This document shows, piece by piece, positions 8,731 to 16,269 of a stretch of DNA of 64,000 nt (position 1 is the stretch's first letter; each line of letters opens with the position of its first letter). The notes beneath the pieces were generated by a model, which was not told the origin of the DNA, made no database searches, and saw only the letters and a program-made list of their open reading frames with translations. The stretch comes from Bradyrhizobium cajani. Lineage in GTDB: Bacteria > Pseudomonadota > Alphaproteobacteria > Rhizobiales > Xanthobacteraceae. The stretch spans positions 62,001-126,000 of the forward strand of contig NZ_WQNE01000021.1 in the NCBI RefSeq assembly GCF_009759665.1. Direction: 5' to 3'. The position numbers and the translations under genes are program-made.

Positions 8731-10599
8731 CTAGTTGCAGACCTCGGCATTGGCATTGGCGTAGGGGCCACCTCCACCCCGATATTCGAGATGGCAGCCG
8801 CGCTTGACGGGGCGGCACAAGAGGTCATTGCAGTAGATCTGTCCTCCCGCGCCTGATGCGCTGCGCCTGGCACCATCCGCCTGCGGCTTCGGGCTCGCCT
8901 GTCGCGGCGGAACGTCCGCTGTCGGCTGCCGGCTCTGGCGGGCCGAACGATCCGCGCGCGACGGGCGGTCATCCGTATTGCGCTTGGCAACCGGCTTCCT
9001 CCCGCGCTGCTTCTCGCATTCATTGTCGTCGTTGAGGAACGAGCCCTCGGCACAGGTGATTTTGCTGCATTGGTCGCCGTCGGGCCTGTAGCCGCGATCA
9101 CAGATCAGCGGGCAGACCCGCGATGGCCTGAGTTTGACCGCGTCAAGAGCATCCAGACTTGCAAGCTTGACCTCCAGTTTGGTGCCTGCGTGCCGGTTGA
9201 ACAGGGCCAGCGAGCGCTGCGAAGCCGCATTCCATTCGCCATCGACGGCACCTGTGAAACAGCCAACGCGACTCAACTCGCTCTGTACCGACTTGGCGAG
9301 ATCGGCCTGCGGCGGTGCGGTGCTCAAAGCGGCTACCCTCGCGCCCTTGTTATCCTGGCCAGGGGCGGCGACTGCCGGACTATCAGGGGCTGCATTCTCA
9401 ATGGCAGGCCTATTGCCGGAGAGCACGCCGGCTGCCGAGGTTTCAGATGCAGCCCGCTTGCGTTCGGCCTCGGCTGCCTGCTCCTTCGCCGCCTGTTTTG
9501 TCCTTTCGGCTGCAATTCGGGCCTCATCCGCAGCCTTCGAATCCGCTGCCGCCTTCTCTTGGTCCGCGCGCTGAGCCCCTTCCGAGGCAAGCCGAGCTCG
9601 TTGCTGTTCAGCCTGCCGCGCTTTCTCGGTCGCTGCAACGCGTGCCTCCTCCGCGTCGATCTGGTTCAGCTGAAGCTTGGCCAGACTTGCGTAGTATCCA
9701 TCCGGATGCTGGGCAAGGAACGCGCTCAGGGCGCCCTTGTTGCCGAGCTGCAAGGCCAACTCGTAGTCTCGACGAACCTCCGATTGGGGGTTGGCCGCCG
9801 GTGCCGGTTCTTGTGCCTTGGGAGCAGGAACCAGCGCAACGTCCTCGCCGCCCAGCGAGCCGTAAACGTAGGGTTCCTGTCGGTTACCCGTCGTCTGCAG
9901 AACATCGTCGCGGACAAAGCCGAAAGCCCTGCGCAAGTCGAGCCCCGGCTTTGCGATATACTTGACCAGGGCCATCGCGTACGGGCTGTTCTTGCTGTTG
10001 CCGTCGAGCGCCGTCAATCCGGCTTTCGCGGCAAATGCGATCAGCGTATTGGACACCGTGGGTTCGACCCTGGCGAGCCCGCGGCTGATCGATCTCGAGG
10101 CGACCGTCCGTTTCATCGTGTCGGCAAAAGGATTGTTGCGGCATGCGTCGACGATCACGACCCGTAGCTGCCTCGCAGGCTCGATTGCCAGCAGGACACG
10201 GTCGAGAGAGAACGCCTCGTCGTAGATATCCGTGTCACGTTCGAGTCGCGCGTCTGTCGGGATCAGATAGTTCGTTCCATCAATCTCAATGCCGTGACCC
10301 GCATAGTACACCAGGGCAATATCGGCATCGCGCGCTTGATCGGCAAACTCTCTCAGTGCCCGCCGCATGTCGGTCGCGGCGAGGTTGAGCCTTGAGTCAA
10401 CCACATCGAAACCTGCGCCCTTCAAGGTCGCGGCGATAGCCGCAGCGTCATTGGCCGGGTTTGGAAGCAGTGGGGCGTTCTGATAGCTGGAATTGCCGAC
10501 CACCAAAGCCACCCGCTTTGTCGCCGAGGCTGGCTCAGAGGCAAGGAACAGCGAAGCAGCAACGAAAAGACAAACTCGGAGGTGTCTGTACAAGTTCAT
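8731..10599 (-). CDS. Exported caspase-family protein with coiled coil, PG-binding-like and Cys-rich C-terminus
   Basis: I chose the start MNLYRHLRVCLF because it opens a normal signal peptide ending ASA; the longer frame adds 23 non-signal residues. The caspase domain begins KRVALVVGNSSY, with H102 in YYAGHG and C153 in VDACRNN. Beyond residue ~310 lies a long Ala/Glu/Gln/Lys-rich segment, probably coiled coil. Then comes a peptidoglycan-binding-like helix set (VQSELSRVGCFTGAVDG) and a Cys-rich stretch (CPLICDRGY, KITCAEGSF). The end is basic with more cysteines. It is a close paralogue of the rightward caspase starting near 11975, on the opposite strand, and is likely periplasmic or bound to the cell wall. 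Confidence 0.82.
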   Translation of the reverse strand: MNLYRHLRVCLFVAASLFLASEPASATKRVALVVGNSSYQNAPLLPNPANDAAAIAATLKGAGFDVVDSRLNLAATDMRRALREFADQARDADIALVYYAGHGIEIDGTNYLIPTDARLERDTDIYDEAFSLDRVLLAIEPARQLRVVIVDACRNNPFADTMKRTVASRSISRGLARVEPTVSNTLIAFAAKAGLTALDGNSKNSPYAMALVKYIAKPGLDLRRAFGFVRDDVLQTTGNRQEPYVYGSLGGEDVALVPAPKAQEPAPAANPQSEVRRDYELALQLGNKGALSAFLAQHPDGYYASLAKLQLNQIDAEEARVAATEKARQAEQQRARLASEGAQRADQEKAAADSKAADEARIAAERTKQAAKEQAAEAERKRAASETSAAGVLSGNRPAIENAAPDSPAVAAPGQDNKGARVAALSTAPPQADLAKSVQSELSRVGCFTGAVDGEWNAASQRSLALFNRHAGTKLEVKLASLDALDAVKLRPSRVCPLICDRGYRPDGDQCSKITCAEGSFLNDDNECEKQRGRKPVAKRNTDDRPSRADRSARQSRQPTADVPPRQASPKPQADGARRSASGAGGQIYCNDLLCRPVKRGCHLEYRGGGGPYANANAEVCN

Positions 10600-10991
10600 G
10601 GCGAAACGTCCAGCATCTGCCCAAGGAATGGTAGCGTCACGAAGATGGCCGCGCAGATCCTCGCTCAAATAATTCGCAGGCTACTGGCCGCCAAAAATCT
10701 CCGTACAGTATCAATCTCGAGCCCAATCCATTCATAGTGTTGTCGCTTAATTCGGTGAAGGCGTTCAAAAAGCACGGAAGATTGTTGGCGCCGACGCGTC
10801 GTGTGCCCCCTCGATGACGATGATTGCGTTCATCGACGCTTTGCAGCAATGTGAGATTTCAATGCAAGATATTGATATTATTCATATTATGGTTCTTTAT
10901 CGGTGGTGCGGTTGAAGTGCTGCGAGGGGCGCGGCGAAAATCAAACGAAGGTTCCGCTGAACCGCACATCGAGGGGATGTGAAGCGCGGTG
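10600..10991. other. Intergenic region upstream of leftward caspase gene; no gene recognised
   Basis: About 390 bases between the start of the leftward caspase gene and the end of the methyltransferase-like gene. The part around 10858-10905 is distinctly AT-rich compared with the rest of the window and may hold the caspase promoter. Short open frames here have poor amino-acid composition and no recognisable product. Confidence 0.4.
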
Positions 10992-11765
10992 TCAGGCGTG
11001 CGGATCGATAGGCTTGGTCGACAGCTCCGGCCCGACTTGACGAGCCAATCGCGCAGGTTTCGCGGGGATCAGACCTGGGATCAGAAAAGGCGTTGTCGCG
11101 GCATAGACGTCATATTCCGGAAAGGCCAGTCTCAGAATCCGTTCTTCGTTGATCATTCGTCGGCATTGAATCATCGCAACCACGATGGCGATAAGCACGG
11201 CAAGCGGTGAAAGGACCTGAAGTGTGACGCCGACCAACGCAATTCCCTCACATAGGTAGAGGGGATGCCGGACGACTCGATAAGGACCTTCCGTCACAAG
11301 GCGCCTTGCCTCCGGCAGAATGCTGAAGGATTTGCCTAACCAGCGGAGCACCACGATACAAAGCGAGATCCCCACCAGGATCAACGTCGTGGACAGAGCC
11401 GACCAGATCGGGCCGAGCTCTGCCTTCGGAAGAAAAGCGAGTGCGGCGCTAGGAAATGAACCCAGCAAGGCCGAGATCCGGGTCTCAATGCCCTTCGACT
11501 TCATGATCGGGACCAGCCGGATCATGGCCGTCAGTGCAACGAGGCCGAGGAACAGGACGTTGGCAATGCTTGCCGCGACCATCAGCCACTCGTGGACAGT
11601 GTCCGACGGAAGCAGGAGAGGGATGCTGGCAGCGCCAATGAGAGCGGATGCGCCATAGACGATCACCACGGCTGCCCTCGCGGTCCAGTCCAGCCACGGA
11701 TTGACGCCGCAACCGGCGATCCCGTTCCTGGCTGTCGCCTCCTGGCCGACCTTCGCGTCAGTCAC
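10992..11765 (-). CDS. Isoprenylcysteine carboxyl methyltransferase (ICMT) family integral membrane protein
   Basis: A polytopic membrane protein of about 257 residues with several hydrophobic helices, such as AAVVIVYGASALIGAASIPLLL and IANVLFLGLVALTAMI. The ICMT/PEMT-type SAM-binding core is at the C-terminus: GPYRVVRHPLYL, a helix, then a second motif with NEERILRLAFPEY. The histidine and proline in RHPLY and the glutamates in NEER are the conserved residues of the family. Bacterial members are usually unassigned lipid or small-molecule methyltransferases. It lies between two caspase paralogues facing opposite ways, and I cannot tell whether it belongs with them. Confidence 0.78.
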   Translation of the reverse strand: MTDAKVGQEATARNGIAGCGVNPWLDWTARAAVVIVYGASALIGAASIPLLLPSDTVHEWLMVAASIANVLFLGLVALTAMIRLVPIMKSKGIETRISALLGSFPSAALAFLPKAELGPIWSALSTTLILVGISLCIVVLRWLGKSFSILPEARRLVTEGPYRVVRHPLYLCEGIALVGVTLQVLSPLAVLIAIVVAMIQCRRMINEERILRLAFPEYDVYAATTPFLIPGLIPAKPARLARQVGPELSTKPIDPHA

Positions 11766-11974
11766 AGCAGTGGCCTCGCTCGCTCGAAATCCGCCTCACT
11801 AGACGCCAGGCATTCGGGGAGGTCAATCGGCTGGCCAGATCTCCAGCGCGGCCACGCCAGCGTCTCCGATGCGGTTCCACGTTCTGCAGGTCTTCCGGAT
11901 CAGCGAGATGTCATTGAACCGATTCCGTCGTCGCGACACGTATGATAAAAGCTCACTATAAGAGTTGTACTGCC

Positions 11975-13732
11975 ATGAATTTGCACGGATTCGCGAAATT
12001 GCGCCGAATCTTGTTCCTTCTCATTGCGCTGCTCTTCTGTCAGCCGGCATGGGCGGGGAATCGTGTCGCGCTCGTCATTGGCAATTCTGCCTATAAAAAC
12101 GCCGCGCCACTTTCGAATCCCGTCAATGACGCTGCAATTGTTGAAGCGACGATGAGGAGTGCGGGTTTTGACGTCGTGCAAACCCGCCTGGATCTTCAGG
12201 CGGTCGAGATGCGGCGAACGCTGCGCGATTTTGCCGATCAGGCTCGCGACGCAGATGTGGCCGTCGTCTATTACGCCGGTCATGGTATCGAGATCGAGGG
12301 CACGAACTATCTGATCCCGGTCGATGCCACGCTCGAGCGCGACACGGATGTGTACGATGAGGCGTTTTCGCTCGATCGCGTCATGCTGGCGATTGAACCG
12401 GCAAGGCAGCTGCGGCTTGTGATCCTCGACGCTTGCCGCAATAATCCTTTCTCCGAGAAGATGAAACGAACGGTCGGCTCGCGCGCAATCAGCCGGGGCC
12501 TTGCCCGAATTGAGCCGGCGACGCCGAATACTCTGGTTGCCTTTGCCGCCAAAGCTGGCTCGACGGCGTCGGACGGCGGCAGCAAGAACAGTCCTTACGC
12601 GGCCGCACTGGTCAAATATATCGGAACTCCGGGCCTGGATTTGCGCAGAGTGTTCGGCTTCGTTCGCGACGACGTCATGAAAGCGACAGGTAATCGGCAA
12701 GAGCCCTATGTCTATGGCACGCTTGGCGGCGACGATGTGCCGCTGGTGCCGGCCAAGGAATCCGCCAAGGAACCTGCGAGGGCGCCCGCGCAGGAGGCCG
12801 TCTCGTCGACAACGCAGCGATCCGAAATGCGGCGCGACTACGAACTCGCGCTGCAGGTCGGCAACAAGGATGCACTGAACTTTTTCATCGCCCAGTATCC
12901 GGATGGCTACTACGCAAGTCTCGCAAAGCTTCAACTCGCCAAGATCGATGCGGAGGAGAAGCGTGTTGCTGCGGCCGAAAAGGCGCGTCAGGCCGAGCAG
13001 GAACAGGCGCGGCTCGTCAACGAGGGCGCTCAACAGACGCAACTTGCCAAGGCCGCCTCGGATCTGAAAGCAGCGCAGGAAGCTCGGGCCGCCGCCGAGG
13101 CTGCCAAGGAAACCGCGCAGCATCAGGCCGCTCAGGCCGAACAGAGGCGTGTCGCGGCTGAAACGGCGGCAGCCGCGAAGAACGCTGTACCGTCAGCACC
13201 AGACCCACTGCGGGAAACGAACTCAAATACGGATACAAAAGTCGCAGCGCTCCCCAATCCGCAGGCGCCCGCGCCGCCACTTTCGCCGGCCGAGCTTGCA
13301 AAATCGGTGCAAACCGAGTTGCGTCGGGTCGGCTGCCTCACGGGATCGGCCAGTGGGGAGTGGGATGCGGCGTCGCGGCGCTCGCTTGAGCTGTTCAATC
13401 AGAATGCCGGCACCAAGTTCGATACCAAGGCCGCACGCGCCGATGCGCTTGACGCGATCAAGCTCAAGTCGGCGCGGGTTTGCCCGTTGATTTGCGGATC
13501 CGGCCTCAAACGCGACGGCGATCACTGCGTCAAGATTACTTGCGCTGCGGGCTACTTTCTGAATGACGACGATGAATGCGAGAAGCGCAAGGTCCGTCAG
13601 GTCCCGTCCGCAAGGCTTGAACGCAGAGAGAGGGAGCCTGCTCCGGCAAGACCCGCAAGACCCAAAGCCGAGGCCAGCGCGGGCAATAAGCCGGAGGGCG
13701 GCGGAATGCCATTCATGTTTTTCTTGCCCTGA
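11975..13732 (+). CDS. Exported caspase-family protein, paralogue of the leftward caspase
   Basis: I chose the start MNLHGFAKLRRILF by analogy with the paralogue that starts MNLYRHL. An in-frame ATG 33 bases upstream is the alternative. A signal peptide ending PAWA is followed by the caspase domain NRVALVIGNSAY, with YYAGHG giving the histidine and LDACRNN the cysteine. The rest copies the paralogue: YDEAFSLDRV, a long Ala/Lys/Glu coiled-coil region, a PG-binding-like segment (VQTELRRVGCLTG) and a Cys-rich tail (CPLICGSG, KITCAAGYF). It ends with a short hydrophobic sequence, MPFMFFLP. The two caspases were clearly produced by duplication. Confidence 0.82.
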   Translation: MNLHGFAKLRRILFLLIALLFCQPAWAGNRVALVIGNSAYKNAAPLSNPVNDAAIVEATMRSAGFDVVQTRLDLQAVEMRRTLRDFADQARDADVAVVYYAGHGIEIEGTNYLIPVDATLERDTDVYDEAFSLDRVMLAIEPARQLRLVILDACRNNPFSEKMKRTVGSRAISRGLARIEPATPNTLVAFAAKAGSTASDGGSKNSPYAAALVKYIGTPGLDLRRVFGFVRDDVMKATGNRQEPYVYGTLGGDDVPLVPAKESAKEPARAPAQEAVSSTTQRSEMRRDYELALQVGNKDALNFFIAQYPDGYYASLAKLQLAKIDAEEKRVAAAEKARQAEQEQARLVNEGAQQTQLAKAASDLKAAQEARAAAEAAKETAQHQAAQAEQRRVAAETAAAAKNAVPSAPDPLRETNSNTDTKVAALPNPQAPAPPLSPAELAKSVQTELRRVGCLTGSASGEWDAASRRSLELFNQNAGTKFDTKAARADALDAIKLKSARVCPLICGSGLKRDGDHCVKITCAAGYFLNDDDECEKRKVRQVPSARLERREREPAPARPARPKAEASAGNKPEGGGMPFMFFLP

Positions 13733-13835
13733 AGACTCTTGCTGATATAGGCGGACCCGCCCACGGGTGCGCATGCGCATTTCTGTCGCCTGATACCGCG
13801 ACGCCAAAGCATAACGCTGTTAGGGATGGGAGATC

Positions 13836-14339
13836 ATGGGCCTTATCAACATATACTACAACACGATGTTGAATAACCACCCAAGTATGACTGACGATTT
13901 CAAGACCATGATCAACGGTCCCATAAAGAAGTTCCACGACGAGCCGGGGCATAAGAATACATGCGCCTCGAAAATATCTTGGGCGCTCAACCATGTCGAT
14001 GGTCACTATGTGAATTGCGATGGAGACTACGGAAAGGGTGGCGTGCTCGTCAAAAAAGTTCGGTTTCTTACGGACAATGACGGTTGGGAGTATATATTCT
14101 CAACGCTCGATCTTCGGCAGTACCTGAATAACAGGTATGGCGCCGGGCAGATGTTTCCGAGCACATCCAAGCTGGGTAACCGCAAGGGAGTGATCATATT
14201 TGAACCCACGGACACAGGTACCATTGGCCATACCGACATCTGGGTAAATGGGCAAATACACGATGCCGACATGTATTTCAGCGATTGGTATTCCGCAGTG
14301 ACAAATGACAGGATATTTTTCTGGGACCTCAGTTCGTAG
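13836..14339 (+). CDS. Tae4-like (type VI amidase effector) protein
   Basis: 167 residues without a signal peptide. The catalytic pattern of the Tae4 amidase family is visible: C43 in NTCASKISWALN and H132 in IGHTDIWVNG, with GNRKGVIIFEP as the strand before the histidine block. Tae4 enzymes cut peptidoglycan peptides and are delivered by type VI secretion. No other secretion gene is visible nearby, so this is an orphan effector or a housekeeping relative. Its AT content is noticeably higher than its neighbours, hinting at recent transfer. No Tai4-type immunity gene (small, exported) is recognised next to it; the next gene is a broken membrane-protein gene on the other strand. Confidence 0.65.
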   Translation: MGLINIYYNTMLNNHPSMTDDFKTMINGPIKKFHDEPGHKNTCASKISWALNHVDGHYVNCDGDYGKGGVLVKKVRFLTDNDGWEYIFSTLDLRQYLNNRYGAGQMFPSTSKLGNRKGVIIFEPTDTGTIGHTDIWVNGQIHDADMYFSDWYSAVTNDRIFFWDLSS

Positions 14340-14359
14340 TGGATGCCGAGGCCAGCAGG

Positions 14360-14989
14360 TCACCGCCGCTTGATCTGCAAATCGTTGTCCAGCATCATTT
14401 GTTTGAGAATGGCACCAAGGCGGTCGTAGTCGTCTCTCTTCTTCTGGCGTGGCCAGTCCTTGACGGCGCCGTTCCAGTATCGCGATTCAGCATCGGTCAG
14501 GCGACAACCGTCCTTCCGTCGACAGCCGCGACCTCCTCGGGTTGGGCTAGGTTCTCGTTCGACACACCAACCAACGCATTGGTGATGTCCTTCCCCAAAT
14601 TGCCGAAAAGAGCGCCATCGAATTCCTTGGGAAGCTTCTGGAGCCAGTTGGTCGGCAGGGCGGGCCCAACTTGTTCGTATTCAAAGAACCCGCGGACCAG
14701 CCGCCTTCTCCAGGGCGACACCGAGCCAGGCCGTTACGCCAATCGCCAGAAAGTTCAGGAGAAATAGAGCGCGCTGGAGAGCTCGCTGTCGTTCTTGCTC
14801 TTGCTCACGCAACACAGATACTTGATCATTCTGGGCTCCCTCGTAACATCCAATAAGGTGAGCGAGATAGCCTGTGACGGCATCGCACCATTTGTCGAAC
14901 TGCTCATCAACGTCTTTTTCTAGATTTTCTAGAAGCGTGGTCACGTAGCCTTTGAGTTCAACCCCTGCAGTAAGCAAATCATCGCTCAT
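14360..14989 (-). pseudogene. Frameshifted gene for a single-pass membrane protein of unknown function
   Basis: An N-terminal frame (MSDDLLTAGVELKGYV) reads a helical region, then a membrane segment (FLLNFLAIGVTAWLGVALE), and stops at 14681. Coding-like sequence continues in the +1 frame from about 14715 (FEYEQVGPALPTNWLQKLPKEF) to 14497. It then returns to the first frame with RLTDAESRYWNGAVKDWPRQ and ends with KRR and TGA at 14360. Together these parts would make one protein of about 210 residues with two compensating shifts. It may be a decaying gene, two sequencing errors, or two short genes. It is convergent with the Tae4-like gene. Confidence 0.45.
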
Positions 14990-15438
14990 GGGGAAACCTC
15001 ACTGAGATCTAATTAAGCGAGAGACTCGTTTGCGACGATCCGCCATGCCCTGATCGAGGTTCGCGAGCTTTGTGTAAAAGTCACGGTCATCCAACGCTGA
15101 TCTTCTGGGATGAAGACACAGATTCTCGACTGCGCCGATCCATATGTCAGATCGAGACGTAGTTCGCACCGAGCCTCGCGCTGGTTTCGACGACCAAATC
15201 GTCATCACGATGTTCAAAGCAAGGTGTGTGGAGCATGCGAAGAATGCAAAAGCAAGATTGACCGATAGATGGGCGCGGCTCGTGACAACATGCGCGCCGG
15301 AGGGCTCATCCGATCGAATGATGGGCTCATTCGATCGGATGAGATCCGGACGCGTTGCCTTGTTTTGGAAGTCCATTCATCGGGGCGCGAAGCGCACCGT
15401 GCAGGAGATGAAGTCGAAATCCAACCCCGGAGAAACCC
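14990..15438. other. Gap before metzincin gene; mostly non-coding
   Basis: About 450 bases. On the minus strand, the part just before the frameshifted membrane gene reads DDRDFYTKLANLDQGMADRRKR before a stop 9 bases from that gene's start. This could be the tail of a small upstream gene, but its beginning looks non-coding and I do not call it. The centre holds a perfect long inverted repeat listed separately. Confidence 0.3.
15305..15343. repeat. Perfect 17-bp inverted repeat
   Basis: The arms 15305-15321 and 15327-15343 are perfect reverse complements of each other, separated by 5 bases (TGGGC). Each arm contains CGATCG. The repeat lies about 100 bases before the metzincin-like gene. There is no T-run after it on either strand, so it is not a typical terminator. 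A regulator site, a recombination site or a mobile palindrome are all possible. Confidence 0.7.
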
Positions 15439-15999
15439 ATGCCCATTCCGCTGAGAATTTACATCACGCCATTTGCCGAAAGAGGTGCTCTGGAGTCTGC
15501 AAAATGGAGTTGCGATACGGCCAAGAAGGCGGTGGATGTAGTCAATACGATCTGGTCAAAGGCCAGCATTGTGTTCGTGATCAAGGATTGCCTGACGGAC
15601 AAGCCGCTCGATATGGCAAAGAACGCCCGCAACAATGATCAGCGGCTGCTGGATGTTCTCAGCCTGCGCCATGATCCGGATAACGCGGTCCATATCTATC
15701 TCCTCAATCCGATTGAGAATCTCTCGGCAGGTGGGGGCTCCTACCTTCACGGCGATCCCGAACCGGCCAGCTTCGTCCAGTGGTACGGCAATGACTTCGC
15801 CAATGGACGTGCCTGGGCTCATGAACTCGGTCATCTGATGAGTGTCGACCACGTCGAGATCGACTACACCAACGAGAGGCAGGCGGCGGCACTGCGCGGC
15901 AATCTCATGACGAAAGGCTTGAGCGTGGGTAGCGACTTGACTAAGCGGCAAATTGAAACGGCAAGGGGGTCAAAACTGGTCAAGCGATTTGGCGGCTGA
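15439..15999 (+). CDS. Metzincin-like zinc metalloprotease
   Basis: 186 residues, preceded by GGAGAA eight bases before ATG. The zinc signature is H128-E129-LG-H132-LMSVD-H138, an HExxHxxxxxH motif as in metzincins, with Ser instead of the usual Gly before the third histidine. A later NLMTKG (M157) may be the Met-turn. The N-terminal half (LRIYITPFAERGALESA) resembles the strand-helix start of small bacterial metzincins. No signal peptide is visible. It lies near the Tae4-like gene in a patch of small, isolated genes, which might be effectors. The substrate is unknown. Confidence 0.68.
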   Translation: MPIPLRIYITPFAERGALESAKWSCDTAKKAVDVVNTIWSKASIVFVIKDCLTDKPLDMAKNARNNDQRLLDVLSLRHDPDNAVHIYLLNPIENLSAGGGSYLHGDPEPASFVQWYGNDFANGRAWAHELGHLMSVDHVEIDYTNERQAAALRGNLMTKGLSVGSDLTKRQIETARGSKLVKRFGG

Positions 16000-16025
16000 C
16001 GGTCGCCTGGATACAATTGATCCCG

Positions 16026-16269
16026 ATGTTGCCAGCGCTTAGCGCGCGTCAATGTCAGCGATTTCGCCCCAACCTGTCCAATAGCGTGCTGACGCTGCTC
16101 AACGACGTCGGCGTCGTCAAACGAAATTGGCGACGGAGCGAACATCACCAAGAAGGACGCAGTTAACGCGCTGAGGGCGTTCAAGCGTTTCCTTGAGACG
16201 GCGCCCTGGGTTGGCGCCGCGCGCTACAGCCTGTCAGGAAAGTGGTTTGTCAGCGTAATGCTCAATTAA
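16026..16269 (+). pseudogene. Possible remnant of a small gene (frameshifted)
   Basis: From ATG at 16026 one frame reads MLPALSARQ to NSVLTLLNDVGVVKRNW and then stops. A second frame from about 16128 reads GDGANITKKDAVNALRAFKRF and GAARYSLSGKWFVSVMLN to TAA at 16269. The second piece looks like real protein sequence. The simplest view is a decayed gene of about 80 codons with a single shift. I recognise no family. Confidence 0.3.

Noticed and set aside
9070..10167. Plus-strand open frame opposite the leftward caspase
   Set aside because: It is the antisense of a clear caspase domain.
11940..11974. Upstream ATG (11942) as start of the rightward caspase
   Set aside because: It adds residues before the signal peptide, and the paralogue starts MNLYRH, matching MNLHGF at 11975. 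The bases TATGAT could be part of a promoter instead.
14999..15376. Minus-strand 125-codon frame before the broken membrane gene
   Set aside because: Only its last ~35 codons look like protein; the beginning runs through the perfect palindrome and reads as noise.
13836..15999. A type VI secretion locus
   Set aside because: Only the Tae4-like protein suggests it; no sheath, tube, VgrG or ATPase gene is visible in the window.
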